64,000 bases of DNA from GCA-2688105 sp964499445. GTDB taxonomy: Bacteria > Chloroflexota > Dehalococcoidia > Dehalococcoidales > GCA-2688105. Location: positions 1 to 64,000 of the forward strand of contig CAZCLE010000002.1 of NCBI GenBank assembly GCA_964499445.1. The letters are read 5' to 3'. A program made the position numbers and the translations under genes. This document shows, piece after piece, positions 6,805 through 14,889 of the stretch; positions within the stretch are counted from its first letter, which is position 1, and each line of letters begins with the position of its first letter. Under the pieces are notes generated by a model that was given only the letters and a program-made list of their open reading frames with translations, ran no database searches and had not been told where the DNA came from.

Positions 6805-7407
6805 ATGGAGAAGCCCCCGGACGCTCTGGAATTCATAGACAGGTATTTTGAACGCACGTCTGCATTTCTGGAGAGAGTAATGGTATTTATTGACGCTGGG
6901 TATTGGCGCAAGAGCCTTGAAGACCACTTCAACAGAGTTGACGTGGACTTGAGTAAAGTAGTTACTAAGCTTCTGCGTGGGCGTCGTCTGGTTAGAACCT
7001 ACTTCTACACCGCTAAGATTGAAAGGCCACCAGACGAGTATTGGAGAAACCAACAAGCTGAGCAACAGCGACTCCTTACCGCTCTAGCCCATCAGCCGTT
7101 TGTGGAAGTGCGATTAGGAAGATTACAGTTCATGGGAGGTGATGCGCCTCGCCAGAAAGGTGTGGATGTGCTTTTGGCATTAGATATGCTGAGGTTTGCG
7201 CTAAAAGGTAACTATGATACGGCAATACTTATTTCTGGGGATGGAGATTTTGCTGATATAGCCCGCATGGTAAAGGACGAAGGGCGTAGAGTAGAAGTAG
7301 TTACCTTTTCCGGAACTCGGGCTCATGCCTTACTTGAGGCATGTGATGAAAATGTTGAAGTGACGGCTGAATTGCTGGAAGGGTGTTGGATGTCGAAGAT
7401 GGGTTAA
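6805..7407 (+). CDS. NYN-domain protein (LabA/DUF88 family), 200 aa
   Basis: PIN-like NYN fold, a group of predicted metal-dependent ribonucleases. The acidic residues are in place: VFIDAGYW near residue 30, GVDVLLALDMLRFA near 125-140 and ISGDGDFADI near 150, followed by a final strand VEVVTF. I use ATG 6805 because AAGGAGG at 6792-6798 is well placed, while the ATG at 6769 lies in the -10 box. A second NYN protein is encoded at 12277. It is a single-gene unit with its own promoter and terminator. Target unknown. Confidence 0.85.
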   Translation: MEKPPDALEFIDRYFERTSAFLERVMVFIDAGYWRKSLEDHFNRVDVDLSKVVTKLLRGRRLVRTYFYTAKIERPPDEYWRNQQAEQQRLLTALAHQPFVEVRLGRLQFMGGDAPRQKGVDVLLALDMLRFALKGNYDTAILISGDGDFADIARMVKDEGRRVEVVTFSGTRAHALLEACDENVEVTAELLEGCWMSKMG

Positions 7408-7411
7408 AAAT

Positions 7412-7455
7412 GAAGAAGGCTAGTTTACCCTCATAACCAGCCTTCTTCTTTCTTT
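7412..7455 (+). terminator. terminator of NYN gene 1
   Basis: GAAGAAGGCT (7412-7421) pairs with AGCCTTCTTC (7439-7448), a 10-bp stem with a 17-base loop, followed by TTTCTTTC. It starts five bases after the stop codon. Confidence 0.85.
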
Positions 7456-7663
7456 CTATACCTCTAGTTGACATGCAGCTAGAGGGGATTATATTGGTAA
7501 CATTACTAAACAATGCTACCAATTACAATAATACACAAAAATTTGCGTTTGTCAAGCCCCCTCGCGGTATTGGTTACATTTTTGGTTTTACTGTTTTCGC
7601 TTGCCTAACCCGAAATTCAACAGGCAATTCACGGTTATCTTGTCCAAGCCTCTTGTTCGGTGA

Positions 7664-8452
7664 TTAATCAGCTTCCCGTCTCTGTAGCTCTTGAAAAAGG
7701 TCAGAGCATAGGCCATTCGTGATGGGGGGTAAGCTTTTATTGGAGAGATTGGTATGCAGAGGGGTGATGGAGATATTACCCTGCTCTATTGCCCAGATAT
7801 CGGTTTTTCTATCGGTGTCTTTGTTTATCTTGTGGCGCACCAGCCAGTAGTATGCCCGTCTCCCATCGTGTCTCTCCTCAACGGTGTCAATATGACTCTC
7901 GCTGGCTAATCTGGTAATCTTTACCCCCTTGATTTTGGCTAGGGGCAAGTTGGGCAGGTTTACATTGAGGAAGATATTGGTGGGCAAGGCATGGGAGTCA
8001 ATCTTCTTAGCTAGCAAGGCGGCTAATTTAGCTGCGTTATCAAGGTAGAGGCTGTCCCCGGTTTCTATGGAGATGGCAAGGGCGGGGAAACCATGCAGGT
8101 AGCCTTGCAGGGCGGCACCCACTGTCCCTGAGATGAGCACATCATTACTCAGATTTGGCCCCTGGTTTATGCCCGAAACGACCAGGTCTACCTTGTTTTT
8201 AATCAGTTTACCCAGTGCCAGGATGACGCTGTCAGCCGGAGTGCCCTCTACCGAGTAGGTTTCTACTCCTGTCACCATTGGTCTCACTCTTTGGACTCTT
8301 AATGGCTGGCGCAGGGTAACGGCAGTGCCTATGGCACTACACTCTCTATCCGGAGCTACGACTATTACCTGGGCGATGTTCTTTAGTTCCTTAACCAGTG
8401 CCCACAGCCCTTGGGCAGATATTCCATCATCATTAGTTACCAGTATCTTCAT
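7664..8452 (-). CDS. surE: 5'-nucleotidase SurE
   Basis: Metal-dependent nucleoside 5'-monophosphate phosphatase of the SurE family. The N-terminal metal site is MKILVTNDDGI (Asp-Asp), followed by APDRECSAIGTAVTL, SVEGTPADSVILAL, SGINQGPNLSNDVLISGTVGAALQG with the metal Asn, and FLNVNLP. I choose ATG 8452 because homologues begin with the MKILVTNDDG strand; an in-frame GTG at 8485 would add eleven unconserved residues. It is divergent from the etf genes. Confidence 0.95.
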   Translation of the reverse strand: MKILVTNDDGISAQGLWALVKELKNIAQVIVVAPDRECSAIGTAVTLRQPLRVQRVRPMVTGVETYSVEGTPADSVILALGKLIKNKVDLVVSGINQGPNLSNDVLISGTVGAALQGYLHGFPALAISIETGDSLYLDNAAKLAALLAKKIDSHALPTNIFLNVNLPNLPLAKIKGVKITRLASESHIDTVEERHDGRRAYYWLVRHKINKDTDRKTDIWAIEQGNISITPLHTNLSNKSLPPITNGLCSDLFQELQRREAD

Positions 8453-8510
8453 GTGGGATTCCCCGGTTTTTTTGCAGTTTATCACGTGGTGGTAACGATG
8501 GCAAATAGGC

Positions 8511-8539
8511 TTGCTGGGTAAATAGGTTTGTGATAATAT
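8511..8539 (+). promoter_or_regulatory. promoter of the etf operon
   Basis: TTGCTG (8511-8516), 17-base spacer, TAATAT (8534-8539). The leader is about 40 bases and carries GGGGAGAG and AAGAGG before the ATG at 8586. Confidence 0.6.
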
Positions 8540-8585
8540 AAAGGCTTGACCACGAAAGAGTAAGCAAGGGGAGAGAAAAAAGAGG

Positions 8586-10487
8586 ATGAACTACATAGTC
8601 TTAATAAAGCAAGTACCCGATATAAAGAATATCCCTAAAGAGGCTTGGGACTGGGAGAAGGGCACGTTAAAAAGGGGTCTGCTAGATAACGTCTGTAATG
8701 AACTTGATAAACAGGCGTTGACATTTGGCTTAAGGATGAGAGAGCAGCGTAAGGGCAAGACAGTTAGTTTAACCATGGGTCCACCTTTTGCCGAAGAGGT
8801 CTTGAGATATTCTTTATCTATTGGCATTGATGCTGGTGTTCTGTTGACGGATAGAAAGCTTGGTGGCGCTGATACTGCCGCTACCGCTTACCCGTTAGCT
8901 CAGGCAATAAGAAAAATTGAAAAAGAGATATTTAAAGGTGATAGAAACTATATAATTGTCTCCGGCATGCAGTCAATTGATGGTGATACCGCTCAAGTTC
9001 CTCCACAAATTGCTGAAGAACTCGGCATAGTGCATATAGCCTATGCCACCTCTTTTAGCTTTGATAATGGAAGCTTGAGAGTGGAAAGAATAACCAGGAG
9101 AGGCACCGAGACGGTAACCTCAGAAAATTATCCTTGTCTGGTGACGGTTACTGAATGGACGCAGCCATTAAATGCTACGTTCAGTAGAACACGGTGGGCG
9201 TATTCACAGGAGCTTTATCGGTGGAGTGCTGATGATGTAAATGCCGATGAGTCTCGCATCGGGTTAGCTGGCTCTAGAACCAATGTAGTAAAAATATTTT
9301 CTCCCAAGGACGTTAGCCAGAGGACCTGTGTTTTTGAGAATGATTTAGGGAAACTGGTAAGGATGCTGAAAGAGAAGTATACCACTGAAGTGGAGGTTGC
9401 TGAAGAAGTCGATAAGCCCAAGTATCAACTTCCGGAAGGGAAAGAGAGCGATTATAAAGGGGATGTCTGGATATATGCCGAGCAGGAGGGGGGAGAAATA
9501 AACCCGGCCTCATTTGAGTTATTGGGCAAAGCCACCGAATTAGCCAGTCCGTTTGGTGAAAAGGTTGGCGCAGTTCTGGTGGGTAAGGATATAAAAGGGT
9601 TATCTGAAGAATTGATAGCCTATGGGGCGGATAGGGTTTATATTGCCGAGCACGAGTTGCTGGAGAATTTCCTGCCCGTTCCCTATACCAAAGCCATTTC
9701 ATGGCTGATTGAAAAATATAGACCCCAGATGATGTTGTTTAGTGCCACCCCTCTGGGCAGGGAGCTCGGACCAAGGGTTGCTTATAGCTCAGACTCGGGG
9801 TTGACAGCTGATTGCACCGGACTAGATGTAATTGACTTTGAACGGAGTGGGCGAGAATATGTAGGCATTTTAATGCAGACCAGACCGGCGCTAGGCGGCA
9901 ATGTAATGGCTAGCATCATTACCCAGAACTCAAAAGTGCAGATGTCCACTGCCAGACCAGGGGTTATGCAGGCTTTGGAGCACGACAAAACAAGGACAGG
10001 GGAAGTTATTAAATTTACCCCTGATTTGACCGAAGCCGACTTAGGCTCCAAGATAATTTCCGCCGAGATTCGTGAGCTTACCTCTGAACTTAAGGATGCC
10101 AGAATAATTGTTAGTGGCGGCAGGGGGGTAAAGACAAAAGAAGGTTTTGACAAATATATACGTCCGCTAGCCGATAGCATGGTTAAATTCTTAGACAAGG
10201 AAACTATGGTAGGTGCTTCCAGGGCGGCGGTTGAGGCAGGGTGTATAGACCGCAGCCACCAGGTTGGGCAGACCGGTCAGACAGTCCAGCCCAGGTTGTA
10301 TATTGCCGTTGGTATTTCAGGAGCCGTGCAACATCTGACCGGTATGCAAAGCTCTGATATTATCCTGGCCATAAATAAAGACCTGAATGCCCGAATTTTC
10401 AAGGTCGCTGATTATGGAATAATAGGCAATCTGGAAGAGGTAGTTCCTGAACTTATTAATGTATTGAATTCGCAGGGAGGAGACTAG
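8586..10487 (+). CDS. fused electron transfer flavoprotein, beta-alpha (EtfBA)
   Basis: Single 633-aa chain carrying both subunits of an electron transfer flavoprotein. Residues 1 to about 255 are EtfB: MNYIVLIKQVPD, then a GADTAATAYPLA stretch and SGMQSIDGDTAQVPPQIAEEL. Residues from about 275 are EtfA, starting DVWIYAEQEGGEINPASFELLGKA. The FAD-binding C-domain has SGGRGVK, VGASRAAVEAGCIDRSHQVGQTG, LYIAVGISGAVQHLTGM and INKDLNARIFKVADYGIIG. EtfA and EtfB are separate genes in most bacteria, so the fusion, in beta-alpha order, is notable. The stop overlaps the start of the ETF:quinone oxidoreductase gene by one base. It probably carries electrons from acyl-CoA or related dehydrogenases to the membrane quinone pool. 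Confidence 0.93.
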   Translation: MNYIVLIKQVPDIKNIPKEAWDWEKGTLKRGLLDNVCNELDKQALTFGLRMREQRKGKTVSLTMGPPFAEEVLRYSLSIGIDAGVLLTDRKLGGADTAATAYPLAQAIRKIEKEIFKGDRNYIIVSGMQSIDGDTAQVPPQIAEELGIVHIAYATSFSFDNGSLRVERITRRGTETVTSENYPCLVTVTEWTQPLNATFSRTRWAYSQELYRWSADDVNADESRIGLAGSRTNVVKIFSPKDVSQRTCVFENDLGKLVRMLKEKYTTEVEVAEEVDKPKYQLPEGKESDYKGDVWIYAEQEGGEINPASFELLGKATELASPFGEKVGAVLVGKDIKGLSEELIAYGADRVYIAEHELLENFLPVPYTKAISWLIEKYRPQMMLFSATPLGRELGPRVAYSSDSGLTADCTGLDVIDFERSGREYVGILMQTRPALGGNVMASIITQNSKVQMSTARPGVMQALEHDKTRTGEVIKFTPDLTEADLGSKIISAEIRELTSELKDARIIVSGGRGVKTKEGFDKYIRPLADSMVKFLDKETMVGASRAAVEAGCIDRSHQVGQTGQTVQPRLYIAVGISGAVQHLTGMQSSDIILAINKDLNARIFKVADYGIIGNLEEVVPELINVLNSQGGD

Positions 10488-12115
10488 TGAAGGCTTTAAA
10501 TAAGACGGATGTGTTATTCGTTGGGGCCGGTCCGGCAAGCTTGGCCGGGGCGATAAAGCTAAAGCAGCTACTTAATCAAAAGGGAAGAGACGAGTCAGTC
10601 GTTGTCATAGAAAAAGCGGATAAGCTTGGTCAGCATAATCTGTCGGGAGCTGTCTTTGAAGCCGATGTTTTGGATGAGTTAATTCCTGACTGGAGGCAGA
10701 GCCAGAACGGATTTGCCGCCAAGATGCTGGCGAATAGAGTAGAGAGAGACGAGTTAATTTTCCTCCTGGCCGGTGGATTGGCGGTAAAGATTCCTGAATT
10801 TTTTGTTCCCTCACCTATGCATCATAAGGGGGATTACATTGTTTCGGCTAGTGAGCTGGTTAATTGGCTGGCTGGTATTGCCCGAGGGCTCGGGGTTGAG
10901 ATATATACCGGCTTTACGGCCAGGGAGATTGTTGTCGAGGATAATTTTGTTACGGGAATAAAGCTTGGCGATAAAGGGCTAGACAAGGATGGGAAACAAC
11001 TATTAAACTACGTACCAGGAGAAATGCTGGAGGCAAAAGTAACCGTCCTTGGTGAAGGTTCTTTAGGTCTGTTAGCCGAGGATTTGGTGGAAAGATTTAA
11101 TCTTGGAAACGGTAAAAACCCGCAGGTTTACTCGGTTGGAGTTAAGGAGATTATTAGATTACCCGAAGAAAATAATTTTGGGACTAACCGGGTGATACAT
11201 ACCATGGGTTTTCCCAATAGACTGCTTACCCCTGATGTTTTTGGCGGCGGCACCATGTATAGCCTGGGGGGAAATGTAGTTGCGGTTGCCCTTATCCTGG
11301 CTCTGGACTGGAGGTATTGTGACCTCAATCCCCAACGGGAGCTTCAGGTGTTTAAGTCCCACAGGTTTATCCGAAAATTGCTTGAGGGTGGTGAGGTTAT
11401 AGGTTATGGTGCCAAAACACTCCCCGAAGGCGGCTATTATTCCATGCCGGAACTGGTCGCCAATGGTGCCGTTCTGATTGGTGACGCTGCCGGTTTGACT
11501 AACGTAAGAAAGCTTAAGGGACTGCATTATGCTATCAAATCGGGGATGGTGGCTGCCGAGGCTATTTTTAATGCCATAGAACACAACACTTTCTCCAAGT
11601 GGAGCTTGAAGAGGTACGAAGACCGGCTGGCCGAAAGTTTTGTTATGAAAGATATGGGTGGGGCGAGGAATTACAGGCAGGTTTTTACCAAGGCGGGAAG
11701 AGCTGGCGTATATCTGGGGGCACCACTGACATTTGTCCAGCAGTGCATTCCGCTTAAATTAGGCACCAAGCCGGATTATGAAGGCATGAGAAAGTCCAGG
11801 CTGGGAAGGCGATATGACGGTGGTATTGACCGGCTGACTGATGTTAGTCTTTCCGGGACTGTCCACCGGGAGGATGAGCCTTCCCATATTACCTTCTTAG
11901 ACCCTATGGAGTGCATTCCATGTGGGGAGGAATACGGGTGCCACCCCTGTGAATTATTTTGTCCCGGAGAAGTATATAAATTTGAAGACCACAAGATGAT
12001 GTTGAGCCCGTCAAACTGTCTGCATTGTCAGACGTGCCGGGTAAAGTGCCCCCTGCAGAATATCAAGTGGGAAGTTCCCGAGGGAGGGGATGGGCCAAAA
12101 TACAAAGTGATGTAG
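10487..12115 (+). CDS. electron transfer flavoprotein:quinone oxidoreductase (FixC/FixX-like)
   Basis: 542-aa FAD and iron-sulfur protein. The FAD motif is FVGAGPASLAGAIKL at the start, with a second nucleotide segment NGAVLIGDAAGLTNVRKLKGLHYAI near residue 330. The C-terminal ferredoxin part (about 465-535) has C-x2-C-x2-C-x3-CP (NCLHCQTC) ending QNIKWEVPEGGDGPKY, as in ETF-QO. The Cys in FCPGEVYKF matches the fourth ligand of the single canonical cluster. Four further Cys just before it (ECIPC, GCHPC) are additional and could bind a second [4Fe-4S] cluster. The GTG start lies inside the EtfBA stop and GGGAGG precedes it. Predicted membrane-peripheral; passes ETF electrons to quinone. Confidence 0.92.
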   Translation: MKALNKTDVLFVGAGPASLAGAIKLKQLLNQKGRDESVVVIEKADKLGQHNLSGAVFEADVLDELIPDWRQSQNGFAAKMLANRVERDELIFLLAGGLAVKIPEFFVPSPMHHKGDYIVSASELVNWLAGIARGLGVEIYTGFTAREIVVEDNFVTGIKLGDKGLDKDGKQLLNYVPGEMLEAKVTVLGEGSLGLLAEDLVERFNLGNGKNPQVYSVGVKEIIRLPEENNFGTNRVIHTMGFPNRLLTPDVFGGGTMYSLGGNVVAVALILALDWRYCDLNPQRELQVFKSHRFIRKLLEGGEVIGYGAKTLPEGGYYSMPELVANGAVLIGDAAGLTNVRKLKGLHYAIKSGMVAAEAIFNAIEHNTFSKWSLKRYEDRLAESFVMKDMGGARNYRQVFTKAGRAGVYLGAPLTFVQQCIPLKLGTKPDYEGMRKSRLGRRYDGGIDRLTDVSLSGTVHREDEPSHITFLDPMECIPCGEEYGCHPCELFCPGEVYKFEDHKMMLSPSNCLHCQTCRVKCPLQNIKWEVPEGGDGPKYKVM

Positions 12116-12164
12116 TTTTTAGTGGCAAGGCTAGGCTGATTTCGGCTTGTCTTTTGAATACAGA

Positions 12165-12218
12165 GAGGCAGTTGGGAAATTCAATAATTGAACACGAATC
12201 CCGGCTGCCTCAAAATTT
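12165..12218 (+). terminator. terminator of the etf operon
   Basis: GAGGCAG (12165-12171) pairs with CTGCCTC (12205-12211), continuing inward through TTGGGA/TCCCGG, then AAAATTTT. Strong stem, short T-run. Confidence 0.75.
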
Positions 12219-12235
12219 TCTAACGTAATTATCCC

Positions 12236-12263
12236 TTGACGCCCCTTACTTTAGTGCTATAGT
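12236..12263 (+). promoter_or_regulatory. promoter of NYN gene 2, near-leaderless
   Basis: TTGACG (12236-12241), 16-base spacer, TATAGT (12258-12263). The predicted start at about 12270 leaves six or seven bases before the ATG at 12277 and no room for a ribosome site, implying leaderless-type translation. Confidence 0.7.
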
Positions 12264-12276
12264 CAGCAGAGATTGA

Positions 12277-12765
12277 ATGAAAAAACCGTTACTTAATGCC
12301 GCTTTTATTGATGGAAATAACGTGCATCGTTCTGCATTAGATATAGGATGGAAATTGGATACGAAGAAGTTTAGGCGGTATCTAGAAGAAATGTATGGCG
12401 TTAGTAAAGCGTATTATTGCATAGGTTTTATTGACTCTAACCAAGGGTTATACGATAGGCTTAAATCTGAGGGTTACGAAATGGTATATAAACAGACCCA
12501 AACCGTTAACGGTATGCTGAAGGGAAACATTGATGCCGAATTGGTTCTTAAATCTATGACCCAGTATAGAGTTTATAGAGAAGCAATAGTAGTAACAAGC
12601 GATGGGGATTTTGCTTGCCTAGTTGAATATTTGATACAGAAGAATAAATTGCGTACAGTCATAGCATCAAAGAAAGACAAATGTTCACATCTCCTAGAAC
12701 AAGCGTCTGGAACCTATATCTGTTATCTTGATGACCTCAGAAACAAGTTGGAATACCGTAAATAG
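12277..12765 (+). CDS. NYN-domain protein 2, 162 aa
   Basis: Second PIN-like NYN protein, shorter than the one at 6805 and only distantly similar. Acidic motifs: AFIDGNNVHRSA at residues 9-20, GNIDAELVLKSM near 88-99 and VTSDGDFACLVEYL near 108-121, the typical Asp constellation of the family. Final strand RTVIAS then a helix. A predicted ribonuclease, target unknown. There is no Shine-Dalgarno; the promoter position suggests a leaderless message. It stands alone between terminators. Confidence 0.85.
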   Translation: MKKPLLNAAFIDGNNVHRSALDIGWKLDTKKFRRYLEEMYGVSKAYYCIGFIDSNQGLYDRLKSEGYEMVYKQTQTVNGMLKGNIDAELVLKSMTQYRVYREAIVVTSDGDFACLVEYLIQKNKLRTVIASKKDKCSHLLEQASGTYICYLDDLRNKLEYRK

Positions 12766-12770
12766 TGAAA

Positions 12771-12806
12771 GGGAACCTCGTAAGGACAGAACCTTACGCC
12801 GTTCCC
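12771..12806 (+). terminator. stable hairpin after NYN gene 2
   Basis: GGGAAC-CT-CGTAAGG (12771-12785) pairs with CCTTACG-CC-GTTCCC (12792-12806), a bipartite stem with a two-base internal bulge on each side and a six-base loop. No T-run follows, so it is either a weak terminator or an mRNA-stabilising or mobile hairpin. An AT-rich stretch of about 100 bases comes next. Confidence 0.5.
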
Positions 12807-12926
12807 CTTCGTCGTATCTTGCTATAATATAGCACAACTATATTATAATGTCAATAGTATAATGTTATCTATATTAAAATATAGCTACTTGCTCCCAAGG
12901 GATAATTACCTTTTCTAAAATAACTT

Positions 12927-13808
12927 CTATAGCCCTTCTATGAGCTTGTACATGTTCTGGTAAGCCCTCGCTAAGTCAGGGTCATCTTTCTCAAGTCTAT
13001 TCCGCAGGGTATTCATTTTCCGGATAAATTTCCGTCTGTCTTTATTGGCTACTAAATCTGCCCAGGCTTCTAATCTGCTTTGAAACAGCTGGTTAACCTT
13101 CGTTGCACCGGGTAAACTCATTTGTAACGAGGCGCAAAACTCCGGGTCCTCGGAAATAACACTTTCCACCAGCGTTAGTAATAATTTGTAAGTGCTCCCG
13201 CTGATTGACCTCATCAGTTTTAATTTATCCAGGCTCAACAGAGTATCGGCGGAAACTATAGCGATGAAGTGAGACAGGCCGAGAATAACGCTCATCATTT
13301 CATCATGCTGGTGAGGAGTCATCAGAGTGACTCTGGCGCCTCTGGTTTCTAAATATTCCCTGACCTTTTGCGCCAGGACTCTCTCATTCTTATTGGTGGG
13401 TGTCAGCACAAAGTTCTGATGGGTAATATCACTGGCACCGGGACCAAACATCGGGTGCACACCAAGCGTTATCCCCCCTTTTATATGCTTGTGCATTATT
13501 TCCACCGGGGACTCCTTGATTGAGGTAATGTCTATGATGACCTGCTCAGGACGTGTATGGGGACAAATCTGCTTGATAACTGCTTCAAAATCGTCTATGG
13601 GCACGGAGAGCAAAATTACGTCAGCTCTCTTGACTGCTGCCACATTAGTCGCCATCTCGACACCCAGTTGCTGTTTGGCGTCGAGAAGTTTTCTCTGGTT
13701 CCGGCCGGTTATTATCACCTCCCTGCCATCTTTCACCAAAAAGTTGGCCAACCATTGCCCCATCTTCCCTGAGCCACCAATTATGGCTATTCTCACTTGG
13801 TTGTTCAC
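12927..13808 (-). CDS. tyrA: prephenate dehydrogenase
   Basis: NAD(P)-dependent oxidative decarboxylation of prephenate to 4-hydroxyphenylpyruvate, the tyrosine branch. The Rossmann motif VRIAIIGGSGKMGQWLA is at the start, then an ITGRN segment after strand 2, ADVILLSVPIDDFEAVI, IIDITSIKESPVE, GVHPMFGPGA (catalytic His) and LGLSHFIAIVSADTL. It is of the short monofunctional type, with no ACT domain or chorismate mutase. I choose the GTG at 13808, 13 bases after the pheA stop, with AAAGGA upstream; a TTG at 13859 would overlap pheA. Last gene of the nine-gene aromatic operon. Confidence 0.92.
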   Translation of the reverse strand: MNNQVRIAIIGGSGKMGQWLANFLVKDGREVIITGRNQRKLLDAKQQLGVEMATNVAAVKRADVILLSVPIDDFEAVIKQICPHTRPEQVIIDITSIKESPVEIMHKHIKGGITLGVHPMFGPGASDITHQNFVLTPTNKNERVLAQKVREYLETRGARVTLMTPHQHDEMMSVILGLSHFIAIVSADTLLSLDKLKLMRSISGSTYKLLLTLVESVISEDPEFCASLQMSLPGATKVNQLFQSRLEAWADLVANKDRRKFIRKMNTLRNRLEKDDPDLARAYQNMYKLIEGL

Positions 13809-13821
13809 TCCACAGTTTCCT

Positions 13822-14889
13822 TTACTTAGCTTTAGGATATGAACCCAGGACTTTGACAAAGAGCGAAATCTCTTCTACATTCTTCAGCGCTTCTCGCGGC
13901 GCCTTATCCTCCCGGTGACCTTCAAAGTCCAGGTAAAAATTATATTCCCAGGGTTTTTGCCTGGTTGGCCTGGATTCAATCTTGGTCAAACTGATATTTC
14001 TGGCGGCAAATTCTTTAAGAAATTCATACAGTGTTCCCGGTTTATGCTTTACCGAAAAAACTATAGAGGTTTTGTCGTTCCCTGATGGCGGTGAGTCCTG
14101 TCGGGACAGAATAAAGAATCTGGTGAAATTATTGGGATTATCCTCTATTTCTTTAGCCATGACCTTCATCCCGTAGATTTCGGCAGCCCGGGCACTGGCG
14201 ATGGCGCCACCATCGGTTATATCCTTCTCCTTTATCATTTTCACGCTACCGGCGGTATCATAGGTAGGAATTAGTTCGCAGTCTAAGTGTCTTAAGAAAG
14301 CCTGGCACTGACCCAGAGCCTGGGGATGAGAATAAACCCTTTTTATCAAGTCCAGCCGCGCCTCTTGGCTGGCTATCAGGCAATGGCTGACTCTCAGTTC
14401 TATCTCCCCGCACACCTTGAGGCTTGAGTCTAGAAAAAGGTCGTATGTCCGGCTTATGCTTCCCTCAAGTGAATTCTCAATGGGAACAACGCCAAACTGA
14501 GCCTCATCCCGTTCCACCGTTTTGAAGACATTGTCCAGGCTTTCACAGGGTTGGGCTTGAATGGGTGGTCCAAAAAAGCGGAGGGCTGCCTCTTCACTAT
14601 ATGCCCCGATTTCACCTTGAAAGGCAACCGCTATCCCTTGTCCCCTTTTGGAGACGGTGACTATTTGCTTGTAGATGTTTTCTATATCTTGCTGGTTCAG
14701 GCTTTTTCCCCGGGCAATGCGCCTGACATTTTCCAGGACTTTCCTCTCCCGTTCTCTGTCTTCAATTTGTTGTCCTTTTCCCTGTTTCTCCTTGCCTATT
14801 TCCTGAGCGATTCTTATCCTTTCCGCTATAAGCTGAACTATCTTGGTATCAGCGTTATCTATTTTTCCTCTTAAGTCTTCTAAGCTCAT
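13822..14889 (-). CDS. pheA: bifunctional chorismate mutase / prephenate dehydratase (P-protein)
   Basis: 355 aa, three domains. Residues 1 to about 85 are an AroQ-type chorismate mutase (LEDLRGKIDNADTKIVQLIAER, then RIRIAQEIGKEK). From about 90 to 270 is prephenate dehydratase (VAFQGEIGAYSEEAALRFFG, GVVPIENSLEGSI, VYSHPQALGQC, AIASARAAEIYGM). The C-terminal ACT domain has KPGTLYEFLKEFAARNISLTKIESRP, where the ESRP motif binds phenylalanine for feedback inhibition. Its ATG overlaps the aroC stop (ATGA). It makes phenylpyruvate from chorismate. Confidence 0.97.
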   Translation of the reverse strand: MSLEDLRGKIDNADTKIVQLIAERIRIAQEIGKEKQGKGQQIEDRERERKVLENVRRIARGKSLNQQDIENIYKQIVTVSKRGQGIAVAFQGEIGAYSEEAALRFFGPPIQAQPCESLDNVFKTVERDEAQFGVVPIENSLEGSISRTYDLFLDSSLKVCGEIELRVSHCLIASQEARLDLIKRVYSHPQALGQCQAFLRHLDCELIPTYDTAGSVKMIKEKDITDGGAIASARAAEIYGMKVMAKEIEDNPNNFTRFFILSRQDSPPSGNDKTSIVFSVKHKPGTLYEFLKEFAARNISLTKIESRPTRQKPWEYNFYLDFEGHREDKAPREALKNVEEISLFVKVLGSYPKAK

